DNA of 10,566 nucleotides from UBA877 sp035506155 (GCA_035506155.1 DATJPX010000131.1:1-10566), one strand, 5' to 3'; counted from the first letter of the stretch, positions 4,739 through 10,566 are shown. Translations and numbers: made by a program. Notes: generated by a model from the sequence alone, not told the origin.

Positions 4739-6922
4739 TCAGGCGAGGTCGAAACGGTCCAGGTTCATGACCTTGTTCCACGCCGCGACAAAGTCGTGGA
4801 CGAACTTCTCCGCAGAGTCCTCGCAAGCGTAGACTTCTGCCAGGGCTCGCAGTTGGGAGTTCGAGCCGAAGACCAGGTCGACCCGCGTGGCGGTCCAACG
4901 GACTTCGCCAGTCTTGCGGTCATGAGCTTCAAAAGTATCAGCGGTATCAGAGGTTGGATACCAGACAACACCCATGTCGAGCAGATTTACAAAGAAGTCA
5001 TTGGTGAGCGCCTCCGGCCGTTTGGTGAAAACCCCGTGTTGCGACCCACTAAAATTGGTATTCAGGACACGCATCCCGCCAAGGAGGACCGTCATCTCAG
5101 GAGCGGTCAGGGTCAGCAATTGCGCCCGATCCACCAGCATTTCCTCGGCTGATACGGCGTATTTGGCTTTGAGGTAATTGCGGAATCCGTCTGCCTTCGG
5201 CTCGAGCACGGCGAAAGAGGCCACATCGGTCTGCTCCTGCGAGGCATCCGTGCGTCCCGGAATGAAGGGGACCGTCACAGCATGACCAGCATTCTTCGCG
5301 GCCTGCTCGATACCCGCACAGCCGGCCAGGACGATCAGGTCGGCCAGAGATACTTTCTTGCCCTTTGGCTGGGTCTTGTCGAACTCCGCTCGAATGCCAT
5401 CCAGGGTCTTGAGCACCTTGGCCAGCTTGGCCGGCTCGTTGACATCCCAATCCTTCTGCGGCGCCAGGCGAATGCGGGCGCCGTTAGCGCCGCCGCGCTT
5501 ATCCGAGCCGCGGAAGGTGGAGGCAGAGGCCCAGGCGGTCGAGACCAGCTCCGGGACAGACAAACCGGAAGCCAGGATCTTGGCCTTGAGGTAGGCGATA
5601 TCCTTCGTATCGATCAGCTTGTGATCGACAGCCGGGATGGGGTCCTGCCAGATCAGCTCCTCAGCCGGAACATCCGGGCCGAGATAGCGGGCGCGCGGAC
5701 CCATGTCGCGGTGGGTCAGCTTGAACCAGGCCCGGGCGAAGGCTTCTTCGAGCTGCTCGGGGTGCTCGTAGAATCGCCGGGCGATCGGCTCGTAGATCGG
5801 GTCAAAGCGCAGCGACAGGTCGGCCGTGGTCATCATCGGCGGGGATTTCTTGGACGGGTCGTGCGCGTCCGGGATCATGTGCTCGGGTTTGACGTTCTTG
5901 GCCACCCACTGGTGTGCGCCGGCCGGGCTTTTGACCAACTCCCACTCGTAGGTGAACAGCATTTCCAGGTAGCCGTTATCCCACTTGGTCGGTTCGGGCT
6001 TCCAGGCACCTTCGATGCCGCTCGAGGTGGTATCTACGCCCTTGCCGGTACCCAGGCTGTTCTTCCAGCCCAGGCCCTGCTGTTCGATGGGGGCGCCTTC
6101 CGGCTCGGGACCGACCAGCTTCGGGTCGCCCGCGCCGTGGGCCTTGCCGAAGGTGTGTCCTCCGGCGATAAGGGCCACCGTCTCCTCATCGTTCATGGCC
6201 ATGCGCGCGAAGGTCTCGCGCACATCGCGGCCCGAAGCGGCCGGGTCCGGATTGCCGTTCGGCCCTTCCGGGTTCACGTAGATGAGACCCATCTGCACGG
6301 CCGCGAGCGGATTCTCGAGATCCCGCTCACCGGAGTAACGCTTGTCTCCCAGCCACTTGTCCTCGGAACCCCAATAAATGTCCTTTTCCGGTTCCCAGAT
6401 GTCCTGTCGCCCGCCGGCGAAACCGAAGGTCTTGAAACCCATCGATTCCAGGGCGACATTCCCGGCCAGGATCATCAGGTCGGCCCACGAGATTTTTTTG
6501 CCGTACTTCTGCTTGATTGGCCAGAGCAGCCGGCGGGCCTTATCGAGGTTGACGTTGTCGGGCCAGCTGTTGAGGGGCGCAAAGCGCTGGCTACCGTTGC
6601 CTGCGCCGCCGCGGCCGTCGCCAGTGCGGTAGGTGCCGGCGCTGTGCCAGGCCATGCGGATCATCAGTCCGCCGTAGTGACCCCAATCCGCTGGCCACCA
6701 ATCCTGCGAGTTTGTCATCAGCGCGTGGAGATCTTTCTTCACCGCGGCGAGGTCGAGTTTCTTGAATTCCTCGCGATAGTTGAACTCCTCACTCATCGGA
6801 TTGGACTTGGAGGAATGCTGGTGCAGGATATCGAGATTCAACAGGTTCGGCCACCAGTTCTGGTTGGTCGTGCCGCCTCCGGCAGGGTGATGGAGAACCG
6901 GGCACTTGCCTTCTTCACTCAT
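4739..6922 (-). CDS. katG: Catalase-peroxidase KatG (727 aa)
   Basis: This bifunctional haem enzyme breaks down hydrogen peroxide and also acts as a peroxidase. The protein is full length (the family is about 720-740 residues) with both halves: an active N-terminal domain and a C-terminal domain without haem. The distal site R89-W92-H93 lies in IRMAWHSAGTYR. Y215 (QMGLIYVNPEGPNG) and M241 (ARMAMND) complete the Trp-Tyr-Met cross-link with W92 that gives catalase activity. H256 in AGGHTFGKAHGA is the proximal haem ligand. The ATG at 6922 has AAGGAG 8 nt upstream. A second in-frame Met (residue 43, MSEEFNY) is internal. The gene lies 197 bp after the ferritin, behind a terminator, and has a candidate promoter of its own. 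No Fur/PerR box is evident there, so direct PerR control is not shown. Confidence 0.5.
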   Translation of the reverse strand: MSEEGKCPVLHHPAGGGTTNQNWWPNLLNLDILHQHSSKSNPMSEEFNYREEFKKLDLAAVKKDLHALMTNSQDWWPADWGHYGGLMIRMAWHSAGTYRTGDGRGGAGNGSQRFAPLNSWPDNVNLDKARRLLWPIKQKYGKKISWADLMILAGNVALESMGFKTFGFAGGRQDIWEPEKDIYWGSEDKWLGDKRYSGERDLENPLAAVQMGLIYVNPEGPNGNPDPAASGRDVRETFARMAMNDEETVALIAGGHTFGKAHGAGDPKLVGPEPEGAPIEQQGLGWKNSLGTGKGVDTTSSGIEGAWKPEPTKWDNGYLEMLFTYEWELVKSPAGAHQWVAKNVKPEHMIPDAHDPSKKSPPMMTTADLSLRFDPIYEPIARRFYEHPEQLEEAFARAWFKLTHRDMGPRARYLGPDVPAEELIWQDPIPAVDHKLIDTKDIAYLKAKILASGLSVPELVSTAWASASTFRGSDKRGGANGARIRLAPQKDWDVNEPAKLAKVLKTLDGIRAEFDKTQPKGKKVSLADLIVLAGCAGIEQAAKNAGHAVTVPFIPGRTDASQEQTDVASFAVLEPKADGFRNYLKAKYAVSAEEMLVDRAQLLTLTAPEMTVLLGGMRVLNTNFSGSQHGVFTKRPEALTNDFFVNLLDMGVVWYPTSDTADTFEAHDRKTGEVRWTATRVDLVFGSNSQLRALAEVYACEDSAEKFVHDFVAAWNKVMNLDRFDLA

Positions 6923-6959
6923 GGTATTTGCTCCTTTCGTCGGTTGAATTTTGAACAGC

Positions 6960-6988
6960 AGTATTCATTACGCTGCGGATCCTGTCAG
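6960..6988 (-). promoter_or_regulatory. Candidate katG promoter
   Basis: On the minus strand CTGACA (6988-6983), a 17-nt spacer and AATACT (6965-6960) stand about 38 nt before the katG start codon. The -35 box matches 5 of 6 and the -10 box 4 of 6. No GATAATNATTATC-like operator was found between the ferritin and katG. Confidence 0.5.
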
Positions 6989-7083
6989 GCAAAAATGCGC
7001 TACGTTTGCATTGTATACTCAACGCTCATGGGTTGTTTGATGAGAAGAGATTCTGTTCACTCCAGGAAATTCTTCCGCCTGAT

Positions 7084-7111
7084 TAAAGCCCGGAGGGATC
7101 ACCGCCGGGCT
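7084..7111 (-). terminator. Intrinsic terminator after the ferritin gene
   Basis: AGCCCGG (minus strand, 7111-7105) pairs with CCGGGCT (7093-7087) over an 11-nt loop and is followed by TTTAAT. It begins 9 nt after the ferritin stop. The short T run suggests incomplete termination, which could allow some read-through into katG. Confidence 0.5.
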
Positions 7112-7119
7112 GATGGGAT

Positions 7120-7614
7120 TTACTCTTTTCCGCGCTTGCCCAGTTGATGATCGAGCATCAATACTGCCGTTCCCCTGGCGTCGATCAATTCGAGCTGCTG
7201 GACGATGTCGGCTGCGTTCTTTTCCTCTTCAACCTGTTCGCTGATGAACCACTGCAGCAAAACCTGGGCCGGATAATCTTTCTCCTTGAGCGCCAGTTCG
7301 TAAAGGGCATTGATGGATGCGGTGACTGCAGCTTCGTGTTCCTGGACCTGCTTGAAAACATCCAGGTTTGCCTTCCAATCCACCTCGGGACCGGCGATGG
7401 GTTTGAGATCCACCTTTCCGCCGCGGTCCACCAGGTGTTGGAAGAACTTCATCCCATGCTCATGTTCCTCACCTGCCTGGACATGCATCCACTTGGCAAA
7501 ACCGGGAAGATTCTTGCCCTCAAAATAAGCTGCCATGGAAAGGTAGAGGTAAGATGAGTAGAGTTCCTTGTTGATCTGTTCATTAATGGCTTTTTGCATT
7601 GCATTGGAAATCAT
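7120..7614 (-). CDS. ftnA: Non-haem bacterial ferritin (164 aa)
   Basis: This iron-storage protein forms a 24-subunit shell that oxidises Fe(II) and stores it as mineral, limiting Fenton chemistry. The ferroxidase ligands are all present at the same numbers as in E. coli FtnA: E17 (NKELYSSYLYL), E50 and H53 (AGEEHEHG), E94 (QEHEAAV), Q127 and E130 (SEQVEEEK). The length fits the family. There is no haem-binding Met at the bacterioferritin position that I can identify, so ferritin rather than bacterioferritin is the better call. The ATG at 7614 has AAGGAG 6 nt upstream. The open frame continues upstream into perR sequence, which is not its N-terminus. It starts 13 nt after the perR stop, so the two form an operon read from the box-bearing perR promoter, and a terminator follows. 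Confidence 0.5.
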   Translation of the reverse strand: MISNAMQKAINEQINKELYSSYLYLSMAAYFEGKNLPGFAKWMHVQAGEEHEHGMKFFQHLVDRGGKVDLKPIAGPEVDWKANLDVFKQVQEHEAAVTASINALYELALKEKDYPAQVLLQWFISEQVEEEKNAADIVQQLELIDARGTAVLMLDHQLGKRGKE

Positions 7615-7627
7615 AATTTTCTCCTTT

Positions 7628-8089
7628 TTATTTAATTGATCGTGGTTGAATTTTACAATCCGGGCAAAGCCCGTAGAACGAAACCTGGGAGCGGAGGATC
7701 TTGTAACCCGAAGCCTGCTCGAGTTTCCGGATCGCAGATGGATCGAAATCCGCCTCCCCATCGATGATCTTGTTGCACTGGATACAGATCAGGTGCGGAT
7801 GGGGCTGCGGGCGGTTGCCGTCGTAATGGCTGTCGTCGCGCAGGTCGATCTCCAGCACCTGACCCATGTCTTTGAGCAATGCCAGAGTCTTGTACACGGT
7901 GGCATGGCTCATGGTGGGGAACTGGCGTTTGATCCTGTCGTAGAGCTGGCCCGCGCTGGGATGCCCCTCGCTGACCGCGATCAACCGAATCAATCCTATC
8001 CGCTGGGGCGTCAGGCGGAAGTCACGTTCTTTCAGCGCTGCGATCAACTCATCAAATCGGACTTCGGGATCAGGCATGGGGAGGCCCAT
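7628..8089 (-). CDS. perR: Fur family regulator, PerR-type peroxide sensor (153 aa)
   Basis: This is a metal-dependent repressor with a winged-helix N-terminal half (RLTPQRIGLIRLIA, then SHATVYKTLALLKDMGQV) and a C-terminal dimerisation half. Structural zinc is held by C102-x2-C105 and C142-x2-C145. The regulatory metal site aligns with B. subtilis PerR: H43 (H37), D90 (D85), H97 and H99 (H91, H93), and D110 (D104). The Asp at that last position favours PerR over Fur. In PerR, iron-bound His residues are oxidised by peroxide and repression is lost. Gene order with ferritin and katG supports this role. The start is ATG 8089 or ATG 8077 (MPDPEV). Neither has a clear ribosome site, so the start is uncertain. 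The promoter carries a Fur/PerR box, implying autoregulation. Confidence 0.5.
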   Translation of the reverse strand: MGLPMPDPEVRFDELIAALKERDFRLTPQRIGLIRLIAVSEGHPSAGQLYDRIKRQFPTMSHATVYKTLALLKDMGQVLEIDLRDDSHYDGNRPQPHPHLICIQCNKIIDGEADFDPSAIRKLEQASGYKILRSQVSFYGLCPDCKIQPRSIK

Positions 8090-8106
8090 TGATATTAAGT
8101 CTTTAT

Positions 8107-8121
8107 GGATAATAATTATCT
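8107..8121 (-). promoter_or_regulatory. Fur/PerR box at the perR-ferritin promoter
   Basis: Bases 8108-8120 form the perfect palindrome GATAATTATTATC (minus strand), a 6-1-6 inverted repeat that matches 12 of the 14 defined positions of the Fur/PerR consensus TGATAATNATTATCA. It begins 4 nt downstream of the -10 box and overlaps the expected start site, where a bound repressor would block transcription. Confidence 0.5.
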
Positions 8122-8124
8122 ATA

Positions 8125-8153
8125 ATTATACCCGATCGGACAGGAAAACTCAA
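8125..8153 (-). promoter_or_regulatory. perR-ferritin promoter
   Basis: On the minus strand TTGAGT (8153-8148), a 17-nt spacer and a perfect TATAAT (8130-8125) lie about 36 nt before the first perR ATG. This is one of the best promoters in the window. The insertion sequence ends only 16 bp upstream of the -35 box. Confidence 0.5.
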
Positions 8154-8162
8154 GCCGATCGG
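8132..8162. repeat. Two copies of the palindrome CCGATCGG flanking the perR -35 box
   Basis: CCGATCGG occurs at 8132-8139 (in the promoter spacer) and again at 8155-8162 (just upstream of -35), 23 bp apart from start to start. Each copy is a perfect palindrome. They could be a second operator or chance. The right copy shares its last two bases with the insertion-sequence target duplication. Confidence 0.5.
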
Positions 8163-8168
8163 CATTCG
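8161..8168. repeat. Target-site duplication, left copy
   Basis: GGCATTCG directly before the left end of the insertion sequence is repeated exactly at 9379-9386 directly after its right end. Confidence 0.5.
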
Positions 8169-8192
8169 GTTTCCGTAACAAACACGGTGGGT
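8169..8192 (+). repeat. Left terminal inverted repeat of the insertion sequence
   Basis: Outer half GTTTCCGTAACAAA, inner half ending CGGTGGGT. It pairs with 9355-9378 in inverted orientation, with 5 mismatches (positions 3, 4, 6, 15 and 16). Confidence 0.5.
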
Positions 8193-8241
8193 GACTTTTG
8201 GGAATTGATAGGACAATGCTTCTCGCCTTGTGGTTTTTATT

Positions 8242-9285
8242 TCAACTCGATTTAGTGCCTGCCAACAGTAAGCCGGTCTGCATACCCGGCCAGGACTTGT
8301 AGCCGCGCACCGTACGGGCGCGCATTTTCATGCGCCCAATAGCCTGTTCGGTGAGGTTGTTCGTCCAGGGTACTTCTGGCTCGTGTTGAAAAGTGCAGTA
8401 CTCCTGCCAGCGTTCACTCAAGCGGAGCAGCAGGTCACGAAGTTGCTGCATCGCTGTGAGCGCCTTAGCAGGTCCGGAGCGGTGGGCTGGGACCTGCTTC
8501 CAGAGGGCCACCAAGCGTTTGTCCCCTTCCAAGGGCAAATCTTCGATCAGTTCTTCGACTTCATCCAGGACCCACAGCCATTCTTTGGGTATCGTGCTGC
8601 GAAAGCCTCGCAGGGCTTTGCCCACCCAGCGCTTGGCATGGAATTGACAGATCTGGTGCCCCACTTGCAGCCTCTCGGCGATCAGACGATAGGCGGCCAG
8701 ATCATCCGTCACGATCACGCTCACCCCCAGGCGCTGGACCAACCCTTCCAGCCACTTCTGCACTGCCCGCAGATCATATTCGCTCACATAGCCCAGCGCG
8801 ACCGGTTCCCCACTGCCCATGTCTTCCGCCACCAGCACTGGAGGTTGTTCCCCCCAACCCAGCACGATTGCGCCGTCCACCCCCAGCACACGCACTTGCC
8901 TCCACTGATTTCCTCGCTGCAACCTGTCCGCCTGCTCCTGGGCGTCCCGCCAGATCGTCATCGGACACAGCCCGATCCCCAGCCCGCTCAAGATCTTGCT
9001 CACCCCTCGGTAACTCATTCCTAATGTCCAGCAAATCACCGCAAACAGCCTCAACCGCTCCGTCTGATCCGCTCTGCTCGTCCCTTCCGGATAGTGTCGG
9101 AATGTCCGCCTACATCGGCAGCAGCGATACCGATACACCCGCACTCTCCGGCTCCGTATGTCTTTCACCGGCTTTTGTACCTTTCCCCAGCGCTGGAATA
9201 TCTCCCCATCGCAATACGGACACTTCTTCGGACGTTCGGCGCACCACCGCTTGACAACTGGCAGTTGCAAGGTAACAATAGACAT
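8242..9285 (-). CDS. Insertion-sequence transposase with N-terminal zinc ribbon (347 aa)
   Basis: This enzyme cuts and joins the element ends. In order: a zinc ribbon (C22-x2-C25 and C55/C56-x-C58, CPYCDG and CCRCRRTF), a helix-turn-helix at about 88-114 (LGMSYRGVSKILSGLGIGLCPMTIWRD), and an RNase H-like catalytic part. Likely catalytic residues are D137 (VLGVDGA), D194 (VIVTDD) and E313 (NNLTEQAIGRMKMR). A CQFH motif (213-216) lies in between, similar to the C-x2-H seen in several DDE families. The start is ATG 9285, with AAGGAG 6 nt upstream; a TTG at 9300 lies before the ribosome site and is unlikely. The gene appears intact, with no frameshift or internal stop. Zinc ribbon plus helix-turn-helix recalls ISL3, while the NNLTEQAI region recalls IS66; I leave the family open. 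Confidence 0.5.
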   Translation of the reverse strand: MSIVTLQLPVVKRWCAERPKKCPYCDGEIFQRWGKVQKPVKDIRSRRVRVYRYRCCRCRRTFRHYPEGTSRADQTERLRLFAVICWTLGMSYRGVSKILSGLGIGLCPMTIWRDAQEQADRLQRGNQWRQVRVLGVDGAIVLGWGEQPPVLVAEDMGSGEPVALGYVSEYDLRAVQKWLEGLVQRLGVSVIVTDDLAAYRLIAERLQVGHQICQFHAKRWVGKALRGFRSTIPKEWLWVLDEVEELIEDLPLEGDKRLVALWKQVPAHRSGPAKALTAMQQLRDLLLRLSERWQEYCTFQHEPEVPWTNNLTEQAIGRMKMRARTVRGYKSWPGMQTGLLLAGTKSS

Positions 9286-9354
9286 GATGAGCTCCTTCAA
9301 GAGGCGATCTAGGCAATCACCATCTTACAAGAAGCTCGTCATTTTTTCAATAAA

Positions 9355-9378
9355 ACCCACCGCTTTTGTTACAGTCAC
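9355..9378 (-). repeat. Right terminal inverted repeat of the insertion sequence
   Basis: The reverse complement begins GTGACTGTAACAAA and ends CGGTGGGT, matching the left end at 19 of 24 positions. The right copy of the target duplication follows directly. Confidence 0.5.
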
Positions 9379-9386
9379 GGCATTCG
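9379..9386. repeat. Target-site duplication, right copy
   Basis: GGCATTCG, identical to 8161-8168. Removing the element and one copy restores a continuous sequence upstream of the perR promoter. Confidence 0.5.
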
Positions 9387-9597
9387 AGAGGCAGTTGTTT
9401 CCTTTTCCTGACCGCAGAACAAATTCCCCACACCCTGCCCATTGGAATACTAAACCTCTCCGACAATTTCCGGTTGGTATTTTCTCCGATGTGTGCGGCC
9501 GTAAGTCCCCAAATTCCTCGAGTTGGCTGGCTCCGATAACCTTGTTCGGTTGATTAAAACAACTATACCCTTACCAGAGTGTAGTGGATAGGGATAC
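9387..9597. other. Gene-free stretch right of the insertion sequence
   Basis: This is the original sequence upstream of perR before the insertion. Neither strand shows a convincing gene: open frames here are short, lack ribosome sites and resemble nothing I know. Base composition is unremarkable. Any upstream perR regulatory site used before the insertion would now lie here, about 1.2 kb from the promoter. Confidence 0.5.
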
Positions 9598-9684
9598 GGA
9601 ATATTTATTCCTGTGGCCCTAGGGGAGTACTGTCTATTAAATATGGATACTCATAAGTCGAGAGGGTGTCTCGACTTATGAGTA
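9598..9684 (+). repeat. Intergenic structured repeat, copy R4 (3' half)
   Basis: From 9609 to 9668 this matches the 3' part of R2 (4618-4671): CCTGTGSCCC, GGGAGTAC, GGATA and TAAGTYGAGAGGGTG are shared in order. It ends in a perfect 16-bp hairpin, TACTCATAAGTCGAGA (9648-9663) and its complement (9669-9684), with the loop GGGTG. A small hairpin GGAAT-ATTT-ATTCC (9598-9611) stands where R1 and R2 have the ACCCGCC hairpin. The 5' part of the unit is not recognisable. It lies downstream of hsp20 on the minus strand. Confidence 0.5.
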
Positions 9685-9790
9685 GAGCAATTCATTATTA
9701 ATAAAATGGCACTGTTTAGTATAAGAAGGGTTTGTCTACGGGATGTCTGCAAAATATAAAAATAGAATATGACATCGTAAGAGTACGAAA

Positions 9791-9827
9791 CCAAAAACAG
9801 ACGCGCCAAGATCGCGTCTGTTTTTGG
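9791..9827 (-). terminator. Intrinsic terminator of hsp20 (works in both directions)
   Basis: A perfect 15-bp stem, CCAAAAACAGACGCG (9791-9805) and CGCGTCTGTTTTTGG (9813-9827), with a 7-nt loop. The T5 run lies within the 3' arm on either strand. It begins 14 nt after the hsp20 stop. Confidence 0.5.
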
Positions 9828-9841
9828 GGAAGAAAGAATAG

Positions 9842-10282
9842 TTATTTCGCTTTGATCGAGATCATCTTGGGTTTGACGGTCTCCGCCTTCGGCAGGGTGA
9901 TGGTCAGCACGCCGTTCTCGAAATCGGCCCTGGCTTTCTCGGTCTGGACATCGGTGGGAAGCGGGATCGAACGCTCAAAGACGCCGGAGCGCCGCTCCAG
10001 GATATGATAGGTGGCTTCCTTTTTGTTGTCCGCCGGGGGGACCTCGCCGCGCAGGGTGAGCACGTCCGAGGTTACCGAGATCTGCACGTCGTCGGACTTG
10101 AGGCCGGGCAGATTGGCTTTCACCACCACCTCGTCTGCGGTCTCGTAGAGATCGACGGCGGGTAGAACGGAGACTCCACTTGCGCTTACAGGACGGGTGA
10201 AGGCGTCATCGAAGAGCCGGTCCATCGCCTCCCGCAGGGTCATCATTTCGCGCACGGGCTCCCAACGAGTAAGATTGGACAT
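9842..10282 (-). CDS. hsp20: Small heat shock protein, Hsp20/alpha-crystallin family (146 aa)
   Basis: This is an ATP-independent chaperone that holds unfolding proteins in large oligomers until refolding machines act. The N-terminal arm MSNLTRWEPVREMMTLREAMDRLF is typical of bacterial Hsp20. The alpha-crystallin domain spans about residues 40-133, with PAVDLYETADEVVVKANLPG, the central DVLTLRGEV strand, YHILERRSGVFERSIPLP and the signature FENGVLTITLPK (121-132). The C-terminal tail carries an I-x-I motif (I141-S-I143), used to dock into neighbouring subunits. The ATG at 10282 has AAGGAGG 6 nt upstream; the longer open frame upstream is not used. It is a single-gene unit with its own terminator. 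No CIRCE element or clear promoter could be recognised in its AT-rich leader. Confidence 0.5.
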   Translation of the reverse strand: MSNLTRWEPVREMMTLREAMDRLFDDAFTRPVSASGVSVLPAVDLYETADEVVVKANLPGLKSDDVQISVTSDVLTLRGEVPPADNKKEATYHILERRSGVFERSIPLPTDVQTEKARADFENGVLTITLPKAETVKPKMISIKAK

Positions 10283-10420
10283 AGTGAACCTCCTTTTGAA
10301 TGGATTTGATTTCAACTGACGAGCTTAATTTACCCCTGGAATGTTTAAAAATCGTAAAAGAAAAATAAGCGATCCGCAGGAAAAGGATAAAAAAACGTAT
10401 ACGATCCTCTTATAAATCTC
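10283..10420. other. AT-rich upstream region of hsp20, no clear promoter
   Basis: This divergent intergenic stretch should hold the hsp20 promoter. A TTGGCA on the minus strand (10427-10422) is the only fair -35 candidate, and no good -10 box stands 16-18 nt from it. No CIRCE inverted repeat is present. A heat-shock sigma factor or an unusual promoter is possible. Confidence 0.5.
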
Positions 10421-10451
10421 TTGCCAATGGATGATAAAGATTGGGTAAAAT
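10421..10451 (+). promoter_or_regulatory. Weak candidate promoter for the right-edge gene
   Basis: TTGCCA (10421-10426) and TAAAAT (10446-10451) match sigma-70 boxes, but the 19-nt spacer is long. It would give a leader of roughly 100 nt that contains the competing hairpins described in the next entry. Confidence 0.5.
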
Positions 10452-10476
10452 TCACAGCAGATTGTTCTTAAACAAC

Positions 10477-10561
10477 CCAGGATTGCAACCCACCTATCCT
10501 GGCAGCCTCCCTGTGGTGCTCCAGGATGACTGGAGCATTTTTAATTTCCCAGGAGGCAGGC
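10477..10561 (+). promoter_or_regulatory. Leader with terminator and alternative pairings (candidate attenuator)
   Basis: An intrinsic terminator, TGCTCCAG (10517-10524) and CTGGAGCA (10530-10537) followed by TTTTT, lies just before the ribosome site AGGAGG (10551-10556). CCAGGAT (10477-10483) pairs with ATCCTGG (10496-10502), but the same ATCCTGG can instead pair with a second CCAGGAT (10521-10527) that is part of the terminator, or in part with CCAGGA (10549-10554) over the ribosome site. GCCTCC (10505-10510) can also pair with GGAGGC (10552-10557). The ligand or trigger is unknown. The terminator could instead belong to an upstream transcript. Confidence 0.5.
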
Positions 10562-10566
10562 ATGTC
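10562..10566 (+). CDS. Start of a plus-strand gene cut by the window edge
   Basis: ATG at 10562-10564 stands 5 nt after a strong AGGAGG ribosome site (10551-10556). Only the first codon and two more bases are visible, so nothing can be said of the product. Confidence 0.5.

Larger units (their letters stand above)
8169..9378 (-). mobile_element. Complete insertion sequence, 1210 bp, single DDE transposase gene
   Basis: The ends are 24-bp imperfect terminal inverted repeats at 8169-8192 and 9355-9378 that match at 19 of 24 positions. Both start with GT and share GTAACAAA and CGGTGGGT. An 8-bp direct repeat GGCATTCG flanks the element, so this is a real transposition product and recent enough for the duplication to be exact. 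It carries one intact transposase reading towards perR. An 8-bp duplication fits IS66, ISL3 and IS1595-type elements; the family is not settled by eye. Confidence 0.5.

Noticed and set aside
5282..7147. A 621-codon open frame on the plus strand
   Set aside because: It lies opposite katG and the end of the ferritin gene, has no ribosome site or recognisable domain, and is an antisense shadow of GC-rich coding sequence.
9158..9553. A 131-codon plus-strand open frame across the right insertion-sequence end
   Set aside because: It begins antisense to the transposase and continues across the IS border, with no family features.
10421..10566. T-box or other named riboswitch in the right-edge leader
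   Set aside because: No T-box AGGGTGG motif and no core of a riboswitch class that I know; only the competing hairpins are supported.

Overview
This 10.6 kb window looks like a bacterial chromosome segment. A Chloroflexota (Anaerolineae-like) host is my best guess, from the style of the Hsp20, ferritin, KatG and PadR/DUF1048/ABC proteins; this is inference, with no 16S or ribosomal marker present. Almost every gene is on the minus strand. Only the truncated gene at the left edge and a gene starting at the last bases of the right edge are on the plus strand.

Layout from left to right. (1) The 3' end of a DUF1254 gene (+), with an intrinsic terminator. (2) A small zinc-ribbon protein of unknown role (-). 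(3) A five-gene operon (-, 4287 to 1720), in transcription order a PadR regulator, two tandem DUF1048 proteins, an ABC ATPase and an ABC-2 permease. Its strong promoter (TTGACA, 17-nt spacer, TACTAT) overlaps a likely PadR operator. (4) A peroxide-defence block (-, 8089 to 4739): a PerR-type Fur regulator, a non-haem ferritin and the catalase-peroxidase KatG. perR and the ferritin are 13 nt apart and share a promoter carrying a near-consensus Fur/PerR box. katG has its own candidate promoter behind a terminator. (5) A complete insertion sequence (8169-9378) with 24-bp imperfect inverted repeats and an 8-bp target duplication, inserted just upstream of the perR promoter. (6) An Hsp20 gene (-) and, divergent from it, the start of a plus-strand gene whose leader can form competing terminator and anti-terminator hairpins.

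The most unusual signal is between the genes. An apparently undescribed structured repeat occurs at four places, all in the same orientation and each downstream of a minus-strand transcription unit: complete or nearly complete copies at 1543-1672 and 4513-4720, a 3' half at 9598-9684 and a 5' fragment at 515-550. By eye it folds as a closing stem around two or three hairpins, followed by a long tail hairpin that carries a conserved GAGARGGTG. Some stem pairs change on both sides between copies.

Functionally the window joins stress protection (PerR, ferritin, KatG, Hsp20) with a PadR-controlled export operon, in a region marked by transposition and repeat spread. No tRNA, rRNA or CRISPR array was seen.
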